A DNA stretch of 64,000 bases from Dokdonia pacifica (lineage in GTDB: Bacteria; Bacteroidota; Bacteroidia; Flavobacteriales; Flavobacteriaceae). The stretch's first letter is position 1. Each line of letters opens with the position of its first letter. The notes under the pieces were generated by a model that was not told the DNA's origin, ran no database searches, and saw only the letters and a list, made by a program, of their open reading frames with translations. The stretch spans positions 1,054,001 through 1,118,000 of the forward strand of contig NZ_FZNY01000001.1 in assembly GCF_900188275.1 (NCBI RefSeq). The letters are read 5' to 3'. Made by a program: the position numbers and the translations under genes. Shown piece after piece: positions 17,543 through 26,160 of this stretch.

Positions 17543-17545
17543 TAT

Positions 17546-18202
17546 ATGGTTATTTACGACCTTCAAGACCACCCACATCGATATATATATGATGAAGATC
17601 GTGATTATACTGCTGTTCCTGATCGATTTTTACGCAATTGCTTTAAAGCACTAGATTATTTACATAAAACCAATGCGCTTACAATTACCTATGAGGATGA
17701 TGGTATTTTGGAAACTGTAGATATTATAGATGTTCTCATTGCAGATACTCAAAACGATATTAAAATTGTTTATTCTGAAGGCCGAAACTTTTATAACCCT
17801 TCAAACAATACTGTAGGTTTTTATGACACCCATGGAGTGGTATTTAGAAAGAACCACAGAAAAAAATGGTTTACAAAAAACAAGGGATATAATTCTCCTA
17901 TGGCAGTGCTTGCGCATGAGCTTATACATTGTTATAATGAATTATATGAAACAGAAGATTATCTCAAACGAAAGAGAGACCATTCTCCTAGAGGAAAAAA
18001 ATTAGATCACATAGGTCGTGACCTTTCTTTTCCTAATAAAGAAGAAGAATTTGTTATCAGAATGACAAATCAAGTTACAAAACGACTTCAAGAAGATAAT
18101 CGCTCCAACTACGGAAGATCATATTACAAAGTTGCAGATGTTTGTGATGTACGAAAACACGGAAAAAACAAAAAAGGAAGAATTAAGCAGATTTTTAAAT
18201 AA
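17546..18202 (+). CDS. Putative zinc metallopeptidase (HExxH, M91-like)
   Basis: 218-residue protein with AHELIHCYNELYE (about residues 126-138), a classical HExxH zinc site with the catalytic Glu. Upstream is NPSNNTVGFYD and downstream KEEEFVIRMTNQV, whose Glu could be the third zinc ligand. This order resembles the M91 family (NleD-type effector peptidases). No signal peptide or transmembrane helix is visible, so the protein looks cytoplasmic or is exported by an unrecognised route. The C-terminus is strongly basic. It starts three bases after scoB. The zinc site is clear; the family call is tentative and the substrate unknown. Confidence 0.65.
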   Translation: MVIYDLQDHPHRYIYDEDRDYTAVPDRFLRNCFKALDYLHKTNALTITYEDDGILETVDIIDVLIADTQNDIKIVYSEGRNFYNPSNNTVGFYDTHGVVFRKNHRKKWFTKNKGYNSPMAVLAHELIHCYNELYETEDYLKRKRDHSPRGKKLDHIGRDLSFPNKEEEFVIRMTNQVTKRLQEDNRSNYGRSYYKVADVCDVRKHGKNKKGRIKQIFK

Positions 18203-18255
18203 TTTCGTTTCCTAAAAACACTTCTTCCAACAAGCATTTTTCTTTATTTTTCTCA

Positions 18256-18290
18256 TTTCAACGATTAAAAACTCAATAAAATCGATGAAA
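18256..18290. promoter_or_regulatory. Inverted pair of TTTCATCGA-like motifs
   Basis: TTTCAACGA (18256-18264) faces TCGATGAAA (18282-18290), the reverse complement of the TTTCATCGA motif that also precedes the three large peptidase genes. The second arm continues as TACACA, matching the TGTGTA that precedes the motif at 26047. It lies about 45 bp upstream of the candidate small-RNA promoter at 18334. Confidence 0.4.
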
Positions 18291-18333
18291 TACACAAAAT
18301 TTTAACATTCAAACGAAAAATTTAAGAATAAAG

Positions 18334-18364
18334 TTTGCACAAGTGAAAAATTATACTACTTTAG
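18334..18364 (+). promoter_or_regulatory. Strong Bacteroidota-type promoter with no downstream gene
   Basis: TTTG (18334-18337), 19 bases, TACTTTAG (18357-18364): close to the -33 TTTG / -7 TAnnTTTG consensus at normal spacing. No ORF follows; the next structure is a candidate small RNA ending in a terminator. Confidence 0.6.
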
Positions 18365-18368
18365 CAGT

Positions 18369-18522
18369 CCCCAAATACAATAATTGATACCGATAAAGTG
18401 TACGAAAAATCAGATTAATGACCAACTAGACTTTATCTCAACCAAATAGCTTTAAAAACTCATACGAGTGTTTAATGTTATGATTTGTTAGAAATCCGCA
18501 GGGGGAGCCCTGCGGATTTTGT
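18369..18522 (+). ncRNA. Candidate small RNA of about 150 nt
   Basis: The intergenic stretch 18203-18658 has no credible ORF. It contains a promoter (18334-18364), a perfect 8-bp pairing GATAAAGT (18392-18399) with ACTTTATC (18430-18437), a small ACTC/GAGT hairpin, and a strong terminator. The terminator is AAATCCGCAGGG (18492-18503), loop GGAG, CCCTGCGGATTT (18508-18519), then TTGTTTT. Promoter plus structure plus terminator within about 190 bp argues for an independent short transcript. The alternative is a long 3' UTR of the HExxH gene. From 18523 to 18658 I see nothing. Confidence 0.5.
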
Positions 18523-18658
18523 TTTATCCCTAAATGACTAACATGCAAAAAAAGTACGCCCTACAACCTTTCAAATCAATTTTCGATAGTATTAAAGAAG
18601 CTTTTACATTTATGGTAAATTGCCTATACCTTGCTAAAAAGGTATTCCTATTTATGAT

Positions 18659-20344
18659 TTAAGCACCTTTAGGTATTGCATCAATCAAGTTTTTAGTATA
18701 CGCTTTCTGAGGATTTCTATAAATATGATCTGCCTCACCTATTTCCTCAATTTTCCCTTTATTCATTACCACAAGCTGATCTGCCATATATTTAACCACA
18801 GCTAAATCATGTGATATAAATATATATGTAAACTTAAAATCTTGCTTAAGTTCATTAAGTAAGTTTAATACTTGTGCTTGCACAGAAATGTCTAATGCAC
18901 TCACAGACTCATCACATATAATTAATTTAGGCTGTACGGCAATAGTACGTGCAATTCCTATACGTTGTCGCTGACCACCACTAAACTCATGAGGATATCT
19001 ATTAAAATGAGAACTGTCTAAGCCAACCCTTTTCATGATCTCTAATGCTTTCTCTTTACGTGCTTCCTTGCTTGAAAAAAGTGTATGAACCTCCATAGGT
19101 TCAATAATAGCTTGCCCGACAGTAAGCCTAGGGTTTAGTGAAGCATATGGGTCTTGAAATATAATCTGTATTTCTTTTCGTAATGCTCTTAATGCTTTTC
19201 CTTTAAGTTGTGTAATGTCTTCTCCTTTATATAATATACTTCCTGCCGATGCTTTATCTAATTGTAAAATAGCATTCCCTAAGGTTGATTTCCCACAACC
19301 CGATTCTCCTACAAGTCCCAACGTTTCTCCCTCATAAAGAGAAAAAGAAACATCATTTACTGCTTTTACAATTCTAGACTTTCCAAACAATCCTGTTTTT
19401 GAAATATATGTTTTCGCTACATTATGTACTTCTAAAATAGGTGATGTGTCATATAACTCTTTTAACCGCTGTGTACGCTCTTCTGGAATTTCAATTTCTG
19501 TTTGTAATGTATCAGATAGGTAATCTTTAATAGTTGGTAATGTAATGAGTCTATTTTCAAGAGAGGGTCTTGCGTTTAGTAATGCTTTAGTATAGGTATT
19601 TTGAGGAGATCTAAAAAGTGTTTCGGCTGGAGCTTCTTCTACAATATCTCCTTTATACATGACAAGTACTCGATCTGCAATCTCTTTTACCAATGATAAA
19701 TCATGAGAAATAAAAATAATACTCATCCCTGTTTCTTTCTGAATATCTTTCAAAAGTTGGATAATTTCTTTTTGAACGGTAACATCCAGTGCTGTTGTAG
19801 GTTCATCAGCAATAAGGATTTCAGGATCGCAAGCAATAGCCATGGCAATCATAACACGTTGCTTTTGACCTCCACTTATTTGATGCGGATACGCATTAAA
19901 TAATTCTTTAGGATCTGGCAGCTTTACTTTTTCAAAAAGTAATAGTGTCTTCTCCTTTGCTTCTTTATTAGAAAGAGACGTATGCTGTTTTAAAATTTCC
20001 ACCACTTGATAACCGCACGTAAGAGAAGGATTTAAGGAACTCATAGGCTCTTGAAAAATCATAGATATGACACGCCCACGAATGTTTCTATATTCCGATT
20101 CAGAGAAAGAAAGTAATTCTTGATTTTTAAAATTGATCGCTCCTTTTACAATTGCCTTCTTATCTAATAATCCTAAAGTTGCAAGAGTTGTGATAGATTT
20201 TCCAGATCCAGACTCTCCAACAATAGCTAGAATTTCATTCTTATAAAGATGAAAAGAAATTTGATGTATAATTTCTTCCATTTTTTTCCCTTGAGGAAAG
20301 GATATTGAAAGATTTCTAATAGAAAGTAGCGTTTCCTGATCCAT
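18659..20344 (-). CDS. Peptide-type ABC transporter ATPase with two fused NBDs
   Basis: 561-residue protein with two complete ATP-binding cassettes, equivalent to a DppD-DppF or OppD-OppF fusion. NBD1 has GESGSGKS (about 43-50), ISGGQKQR and ILIADEPTTALD. NBD2 has GESGCGKS (about 355-362), FSGGQRQR and LIICDESVSALD. Each cassette has the C-terminal extension typical of oligopeptide importers. It should power peptide or nickel-type uptake or export through permeases not encoded in this window. The ATG at 20344 (MDQETLL) is preferred over an in-frame TTG nine bases upstream. No terminator is obvious after the stop. Confidence 0.92.
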   Translation of the reverse strand: MDQETLLSIRNLSISFPQGKKMEEIIHQISFHLYKNEILAIVGESGSGKSITTLATLGLLDKKAIVKGAINFKNQELLSFSESEYRNIRGRVISMIFQEPMSSLNPSLTCGYQVVEILKQHTSLSNKEAKEKTLLLFEKVKLPDPKELFNAYPHQISGGQKQRVMIAMAIACDPEILIADEPTTALDVTVQKEIIQLLKDIQKETGMSIIFISHDLSLVKEIADRVLVMYKGDIVEEAPAETLFRSPQNTYTKALLNARPSLENRLITLPTIKDYLSDTLQTEIEIPEERTQRLKELYDTSPILEVHNVAKTYISKTGLFGKSRIVKAVNDVSFSLYEGETLGLVGESGCGKSTLGNAILQLDKASAGSILYKGEDITQLKGKALRALRKEIQIIFQDPYASLNPRLTVGQAIIEPMEVHTLFSSKEARKEKALEIMKRVGLDSSHFNRYPHEFSGGQRQRIGIARTIAVQPKLIICDESVSALDISVQAQVLNLLNELKQDFKFTYIFISHDLAVVKYMADQLVVMNKGKIEEIGEADHIYRNPQKAYTKNLIDAIPKGA

Positions 20345-20801
20345 ATGTTTCAAAATTACACATTAATTTATGGTATTCTGTCGATAAAAGCAGTAGCACT
20401 TTCTTTATTTTAAAAAATATCCCATCTCTTTTAAGATAAAAACTCAAATATTTCTGTGTTCGCTTTCGCGAAAGCGTAATTTTCATGCAAAAATCCTTAA
20501 AAAAAGAGTTTTTACCATAAGAATTACTTTTTAAACTACATAATTGCCATAAGAAAAAACTATAGCTCATAGATAATTAACATATTTCATTTTTAGCGCT
20601 TTTTTTTCCTTTTTAAACCTAATTTATTTTCTCGTTTTTCTACTCATTCCGCTTTAAACAAGCTTTTTCCTCTTCATTTAGTTTGTTTTAGAAGCAAGCC
20701 TTTTGTTGCCATAATATTGCAGTGTCAAAATAATCGAACGCATTTACAATTCGATTTACAAAACTGAATTAAGAAAAAAACAATATCAAAAAAATTTAAA
20801 A
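20345..20801. promoter_or_regulatory. Divergent intergenic region, with hairpin in the spondin leader
   Basis: This 457-bp AT-rich gap between divergent genes has no credible ORF. It holds palindrome copy 5 (20462-20475). Toward the plus-strand gene are TTTTGTTG (20701-20708) and TAATATTG (20712-20719), a possible but closely spaced promoter. A perfect inverted repeat follows, AATCGAA (20732-20738) and TTCGATT (20750-20756), in the presumed 5' leader. Promoter assignment is weak; the repeats are seen directly. Confidence 0.4.
20462..20475. repeat. Iterated palindrome GCTTTCGCGAAAGC, copy 5
   Basis: Perfect copy extended to CGCTTTCGCGAAAGCG, in the ABC ATPase/spondin intergenic region. Confidence 0.95.
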
Positions 20802-22262
20802 ATGAAAAAGACAATTTTATCAGCATTTGCTTTATTAACGATACTCGCAGCATGTGAGTCTGATGACAACGATATATTCGTTGAAGAGCAACAAGAAGAA
20901 CAGCAAGAAGAACAACAAGAAGAGGCGAACTTAGTAACCTTTGACATTACAGTAACTAACGCTGCAAATTATTTTGAGGCGATTCCTTTCTCTGAGCGTT
21001 TAAGAGATGGTGATGCTCCTACTACTGGACCACTTACTCAAAATGGAGATCAATACCAAATTTCTTTCCAAGCAGTACCAGGTACAAAATTTACACCTGT
21101 TACAATGATGGGTAATAGTAATGATTGGTTTTTAGCACCCGAAGATTTTGCAGGTATTGATTTATGGCAAAACGGAGCTCCTCGTACGGGAGATATCGCA
21201 AGTGAACTTATCTTATTTGATGCAGGAACAGAAGCAGACAATCTTCCAGAATTTTTTCCTCCAGCTGGAGCAAATGTAGGTCCTGAAGATCCAAATCCTG
21301 CAACACGTATTGTAGATAGAGGAGGTCTTCGCGGTGACACCTATTTAACAGCAGTTCTTAGCTATGAAGCAGGTACAGCAAATAGTGCTGGTACGTTTAC
21401 ATTTACAATTACTGCTATTATGACTCCAGATCCAGATCAAGCACCTAGCTCACAAAATGGATTTGTAGTGACACCTGGTATTACTGTATTACACGCCCTA
21501 GCTAATCCATTATTTACATTAGGAGAAGTAGATCGCGGTGTGGGTCTTGAAGGTATTGCTGAAGATGGAATGCCAGCGGTTTTAAATAACTGGTTCCATG
21601 AAGAAGGACCTAACGGAGATCCTATTCGTTTATCATCTACATACAGTGTACTTTCAGGAGGTGTTGCATATGCATTTACTCAAGAAAGTGATCCTTGGTT
21701 CTCTCAAGGGAGTGCTGCAAACCCAAATAGTGGTGTAGAAGAAATCGCTGAAGATGGTAATAGAACTGTAGCAGTAGCTTATTTAAATACACTTGAAGGT
21801 GTAACAGCAGTTGCAAATAATGAAAATGCAAATGTGCGTCCAGGTGAGAGCCTTACTTTTGAATTAACAGTACCTGTAGGAGCAGCCTATAAATTTGGAT
21901 ACGGAACCATGCTAGTAAATACAAATGATTGGTTTATTGCATATAACAATGTAGGATTCCCATTATTTGAAGAAGATGGAGAAACTCCATACTCAGGATT
22001 TGGAGCCTCTGCAAGATCGTACTTATATGATGCAGGAACAGAAGTAGATCAAGCTGTAGGATTTGGTGCAGATCAAGCACCTCGCCAAGCAGGTCCTAAT
22101 ACTGGAGCAGTAGATTCAAATACAACCATACGTCGTGTAAGTAATCTTGAAGATGTACAATATGGTAAAGGAGTATATAACAGTGGCCCAGGAGTGGTAG
22201 CTGTAGAAGATGGACGAGGAGGTTACAACTTAGTAACGGTTGAAATACGTCCAAGAAACTAA
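20802..22262 (+). CDS. Spondin-domain lipoprotein
   Basis: 486-residue lipoprotein; the signal peptide ends in LAACES. A linker made of three EEQQ repeats (about residues 27-42) is followed by two spondin-N-like domains. The first (about 45-205) includes GNSNDWFLAPEDFAG and LILFDAGTEADN. The second (about 220-485) includes ALANPLFTLGEVDRGVGLE, NTNDWFIAYNNVG and YLYDAGTEVDQ. The NDWF and DAGTE motifs recur in both halves. Bacterial spondin proteins are surface or periplasmic and of unknown function. The gene stands alone, followed by a terminator at 22303 and preceded by a 5' leader hairpin. Confidence 0.85.
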   Translation: MKKTILSAFALLTILAACESDDNDIFVEEQQEEQQEEQQEEANLVTFDITVTNAANYFEAIPFSERLRDGDAPTTGPLTQNGDQYQISFQAVPGTKFTPVTMMGNSNDWFLAPEDFAGIDLWQNGAPRTGDIASELILFDAGTEADNLPEFFPPAGANVGPEDPNPATRIVDRGGLRGDTYLTAVLSYEAGTANSAGTFTFTITAIMTPDPDQAPSSQNGFVVTPGITVLHALANPLFTLGEVDRGVGLEGIAEDGMPAVLNNWFHEEGPNGDPIRLSSTYSVLSGGVAYAFTQESDPWFSQGSAANPNSGVEEIAEDGNRTVAVAYLNTLEGVTAVANNENANVRPGESLTFELTVPVGAAYKFGYGTMLVNTNDWFIAYNNVGFPLFEEDGETPYSGFGASARSYLYDAGTEVDQAVGFGADQAPRQAGPNTGAVDSNTTIRRVSNLEDVQYGKGVYNSGPGVVAVEDGRGGYNLVTVEIRPRN

Positions 22263-22302
22263 ATATATAAAGTGTTCATAATTGATTGGTTTGGTTTGTT
22301 GA

Positions 22303-22331
22303 AGGGCTGTAATATCTTATTACAGCCTTTC
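22303..22331 (+). terminator. Intrinsic terminator of the spondin gene
   Basis: GGCTGTAATA (22305-22314), a 3-base loop, TATTACAGCC (22318-22327), then TTTCTTTTT. Confidence 0.85.
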
Positions 22332-22426
22332 TTTTTATATGTATATATCTTAAAATTGAGGGAATCCCTCAATTTAAGTTGTTGGTTTTCATCAAAACAT
22401 GCAATTTCAAATGTTAAAATTGTGTC

Positions 22427-22487
22427 TTTCATCGATGAAATTTTCCACTTATTTACGGGTAAAAGATTTTTTTGCACATTTCATCGA
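22427..22487. promoter_or_regulatory. Two TTTCATCGA motifs before the first S8 peptidase gene
   Basis: TTTCATCGATGAAA (22427-22440) is a perfect palindrome preceded by TGTG at 22421. TTTCATCGA (22479-22487) follows, preceded by GCACA. The second copy is 95 bp before the ATG at 22582. The same motif is found about 100 bp before the next two peptidase genes. Shared regulation is inferred from position. The rest of the 22263-22581 gap holds the spondin terminator and no ORF I trust. Confidence 0.5.
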
Positions 22488-22581
22488 AAAATTTTTTTCT
22501 TTCTAATTTTTTGATTGACTTTCGCCGCCGTAGTAAAAACATTGTAATGTAGTTACTTACCCCGAACCATAAACAACAATC

Positions 22582-25500
22582 ATGAAAAAAAACTACCTAA
22601 GAGGACTCTCTTTAGGATTGGCATTATGCGCAACACAAGTATATGCACAAACGCCAAACCAAATCGCACAAATCACCAAAGAAAACAATCAGGAACGTCT
22701 TGCTCAACTAGAACAACAATTTCTACAAGTAAGCGCTCAACAACGCCAATTTGCAAAGCAACAAGCTTCTCAAAAAGGAATCCCTACACAAATTACATTA
22801 GATAACGGAGGGATTGCTGAGCTACAACGTATCCTTCCTGACGGAACCCCTATTTACTATAGCACTTTTAATGCAGATGCTGCAATTTCTACTAGAACAA
22901 CACACATTAATGCTGGAGGTTCATTAGGTTTAAACTTAATGGGTCAAAATATGACAGCATATGTATGGGATGGTGGTCATGCAAGAGCATCTCACCAAGA
23001 GTATGACGGAGCAGGAGGCACAAATCGCTACACAGTTCAAGATGAAGCTAGTGAAGGCATTCAACTTAATTTTCATGCTGCGCACGTAACAGGAACTATT
23101 ATGGCTTCTGGAGTTCAAGCTGAAGCTCAAGGAATGGCTCCACATGCAAAAATTAACGGATACCGTTGGAATGATGATGTAGCAGAAGCAACTGCCGCTG
23201 CTAGCAACGGAATGCTTATTTCTAATCACTCTTATGGATTATTAGGAACTAATATTCCAGACCAATGGTTTGGATCTTATTCTAGTGAGTCTCAGAGCTG
23301 GGATGAAATTATGTATAACGCACCTTTTTACCTTATGGTTGCCGCTGCAGGTAATGAAGGAAATATAAACACATACAACGGTGCTCCTTTAGGAGGAAAT
23401 GCTGCTTATGATAAACTTACTGGAAAAGCTATTACAAAAAACAACCTTGTCGTAGCAAATGCTCAAGATGCTACTATCGCAGCCGATGGCTCTCTAATAA
23501 ATGTAAATATAAACAGCGGAAGTAGTGAAGGTCCTACTGATGATTTCCGTATCAAACCAGATATTGCTGGTAACGGTACAGAAGTATATTCTACATACCA
23601 AAACAGTGATACAGCTTATAATTCTATTACAGGAACGTCTATGGCGTCTCCAAATGTAATGGGATCATTGTTATTAATACAACAACATTATAATGATGTG
23701 AATGGCGCTTTCGCGAAAGCGGCTACATTAAAAGGACTTGCTTTACACACAGCAGATGATGCCGGAGCAATTGGTCCTGACGCTATCTTCGGATGGGGAT
23801 TATTAAATGCAAAAAGAATGGCAGAAACAATTACTGCCAATGGAACAACTACTACCATTGATGAACGCACATTAGCAGATGGTGGATCATACCAAACACA
23901 AGTTACTGTACCAGCGGGTAAAATTTTACAAGCATCTATTTCTTGGACAGATGCTCCAGGAACTCCAGTAACAGGAACAAATGATCCTACACCAGTACTT
24001 ATTAATGACCTTGACTTACGTATTACTAAAGATGCAGACACATTCATGCCATGGAGATTAACTGGTGTAGACTCAAATGCAAAACAAGATAACGTAGTAG
24101 ATCCATATGAACGTGTAGATGTTGCTGATGCAGATGGAACATATACAGTTACCGTAACTCATAAAGGAAGTTTATTCTCTGGAAGTCAAAATTACTCCCT
24201 TATCATAACAGTAATAGATACTCCAGTAGAGCCAGACAATAGCTGTGTAGCAGAAGTAACTGCTTTCCCTTACAGTCAAGGCTTTAATAACACTATTGGA
24301 CAGTGGTCTCAAGATACTAATGATGATTTTAACTGGACAGTAAATAGCGGAACTACTCCTTCTAATAGTACAGGACCTTCGGGAGCTGTAGAAGGGTCTC
24401 ATTATATATATATGGAGACTTCAAATCCTAACAATCCTGCAAAAGTAGCTAACTTAAACTCTCCTTGTTTTGATTTTACGGGAATGACAGAAGCACATGC
24501 TACTTTCCAATATCAAATGACAGGAAATGCAGTAGGTACTATTCGTTTAGAAGCAAGTACTAATAGCGGTATCTCATGGACAGAAGTATGGTCTAAATCT
24601 GGAGATCAAGGAGCGAGCTGGCAAAATGCTATCGTAAACTTAGATGCTTATACAGGAGGTACTCTTACATTGAGATTTAATGGAACGTCAGGAAACTCTT
24701 GGCAAGGTGATATTGCTATAGATGACCTAAGAATTGCTGAAGGAGCATTTGCAGATACAGTAGCACCTTCTACACCTATTAATTTGATAGCATCAAATAT
24801 AACAGAGACTACAGTTGATTTGTCTTGGGATGCTTCTACAGATAACGTTGGTGTAACTGAATATGATGTATATGTAGATGGGTTAATTTCTACAACTGTT
24901 GTTGGAACAACATCACAAATACAAGGTCTTGTTCTTGACACTACTTATGATTTTCAAGTTCGTGCAAAAGATGCAGCAGCTAATGCTTCTACATTAAGTA
25001 ACACACTTACTATAACTACAGCTGGTGGTATACCTACTGGATGTGTAGGAGGAGAAGCAATTCCTTACTCTGAAGGATTTGAAACAAGTATTGGTTTATG
25101 GACGCAATCTACCAATGATGATATTAATTGGACTAGAGATGCAAATGGAACACCTTCAAGAAGTACAGGTCCATCAAGCGCATCTGAAGGTGCTTACTAT
25201 ATGTATGTAGAAGCATCAGGTAACGGAACTGGATTTCCAAATAAACAAGCAATTATTAACTCTCCGTGTCTTGACTTAACAGGATCTTCTGTAATCAATT
25301 TCTCTTTTGATTATCATATGTATGGATCTTCTAATGGAGGAAGTATTGCCTTAGAAATTAGTGATGATGATGGTGCTAATTGGACAGCTATATGGACACA
25401 AACTGGAAATCAAGGTAATCAATGGAATACTGTATCGCTAGATTTATCTTCATATGCAGGTATAGGAATCCAACTTAGATTTAATCGTATCACTGGAGGA

Positions 25501-25854
25501 ACTTGGCAATCTGATGTCGCTATTGATAATATTTCTCTTGATTCAAGTGCTACGAACGTAACAAATTCTAATGAAGAAAGTATTTTGACTTCTTCAACAA
25601 CAGAAGAAAATATATCAATTGAAGAATCATTTGACTTTACTGTATTCCCTAATCCAGTAACTAGAGGACAACTTTCTATTCAAGTTGTAGGAGCAGATGT
25701 AGAGAAGTACACAATCTATAATATGCTAGGTCAAATTGTAAAATCAGGATCATTTAATAACACATTAGATGTTTCTGGACTTAAAGCTGGGATGTATATT
25801 ATTGAAGTTGCTACAGGTAGTGAAGCGCACACCAAGCGATTTGTTAAAAAGTAA
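22582..25854 (+). CDS. Secreted subtilisin-like S8 peptidase, MAM-FN3-MAM, T9SS-sorted
   Basis: 1090-residue exported peptidase. The signal peptide ends near TQVYAQ and is followed by a helical propeptide. The S8 domain has Asp130 in AYVWDGGHARASH, His168 in FHAAHVTGTI and Ser353 in GTSMASPN. A prohormone-convertase-like beta domain follows, then a MAM-like domain (about 555-715), FN3 (about 725-812), a second MAM-like domain (about 815-990), and a type A T9SS sorting domain (FTVFPNPVTRG to KRFVKK). It should digest extracellular protein. A palindrome copy at 23707 encodes AFAKA. It resembles the next S8 gene throughout but is clearly diverged from it at DNA level. Confidence 0.93.
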   Translation: MKKNYLRGLSLGLALCATQVYAQTPNQIAQITKENNQERLAQLEQQFLQVSAQQRQFAKQQASQKGIPTQITLDNGGIAELQRILPDGTPIYYSTFNADAAISTRTTHINAGGSLGLNLMGQNMTAYVWDGGHARASHQEYDGAGGTNRYTVQDEASEGIQLNFHAAHVTGTIMASGVQAEAQGMAPHAKINGYRWNDDVAEATAAASNGMLISNHSYGLLGTNIPDQWFGSYSSESQSWDEIMYNAPFYLMVAAAGNEGNINTYNGAPLGGNAAYDKLTGKAITKNNLVVANAQDATIAADGSLINVNINSGSSEGPTDDFRIKPDIAGNGTEVYSTYQNSDTAYNSITGTSMASPNVMGSLLLIQQHYNDVNGAFAKAATLKGLALHTADDAGAIGPDAIFGWGLLNAKRMAETITANGTTTTIDERTLADGGSYQTQVTVPAGKILQASISWTDAPGTPVTGTNDPTPVLINDLDLRITKDADTFMPWRLTGVDSNAKQDNVVDPYERVDVADADGTYTVTVTHKGSLFSGSQNYSLIITVIDTPVEPDNSCVAEVTAFPYSQGFNNTIGQWSQDTNDDFNWTVNSGTTPSNSTGPSGAVEGSHYIYMETSNPNNPAKVANLNSPCFDFTGMTEAHATFQYQMTGNAVGTIRLEASTNSGISWTEVWSKSGDQGASWQNAIVNLDAYTGGTLTLRFNGTSGNSWQGDIAIDDLRIAEGAFADTVAPSTPINLIASNITETTVDLSWDASTDNVGVTEYDVYVDGLISTTVVGTTSQIQGLVLDTTYDFQVRAKDAAANASTLSNTLTITTAGGIPTGCVGGEAIPYSEGFETSIGLWTQSTNDDINWTRDANGTPSRSTGPSSASEGAYYMYVEASGNGTGFPNKQAIINSPCLDLTGSSVINFSFDYHMYGSSNGGSIALEISDDDGANWTAIWTQTGNQGNQWNTVSLDLSSYAGIGIQLRFNRITGGTWQSDVAIDNISLDSSATNVTNSNEESILTSSTTEENISIEESFDFTVFPNPVTRGQLSIQVVGADVEKYTIYNMLGQIVKSGSFNNTLDVSGLKAGMYIIEVATGSEAHTKRFVKK
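23707..23720. repeat. Iterated palindrome GCTTTCGCGAAAGC, copy 6 (in S8 gene)
   Basis: Perfect copy in coding DNA of the S8 domain; read as AFAK(A). Confidence 0.95.
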
Positions 25855-25886
25855 TACTACTTGAACACACTTTTTAAACTAGTGTA

Positions 25887-25919
25887 AAAAAACCCGATGC
25901 AATTTGTATCGGGTTTTTT
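25887..25919 (+). terminator. Intrinsic terminator of the first S8 gene
   Basis: AAAAAACCCGATGC (25887-25900), loop AATTT, GTATCGGGTTTTTT (25906-25919). Its ACCCGAT/ATCGGGT stem is shared with the terminator of the next peptidase gene. Between here and 26160 I see only the motif at 26053. Confidence 0.9.
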
Positions 25920-26046
25920 GTTTATCGTAAATGCATAATCCTACTACTGATTTTCGCATTTTTCTCAAAAAAAACAAACAATTATTGCTATTCTTTTAAA
26001 GAAACCATTTTATTTCTTTCTTTTTTTAAAGATTTTTCTAAAAATA

Positions 26047-26061
26047 TGTGTATTTCATCGA
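26047..26061. promoter_or_regulatory. TTTCATCGA motif before the second S8 peptidase gene
   Basis: TGTGTATTTCATCGA; the core TTTCATCGA (26053-26061) ends 100 bp before the ATG at 26161. AAAAAATTTT follows, as at the neighbouring sites. Confidence 0.5.
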
Positions 26062-26160
26062 AAAAATTTTAGCAGTTGTCAATAATTCCTTTTTTTTGCG
26101 AAAATGTTTAACTCTTTCTTAAGAATTAACATAAAAACACTAACCAAAATTAAACAAATC

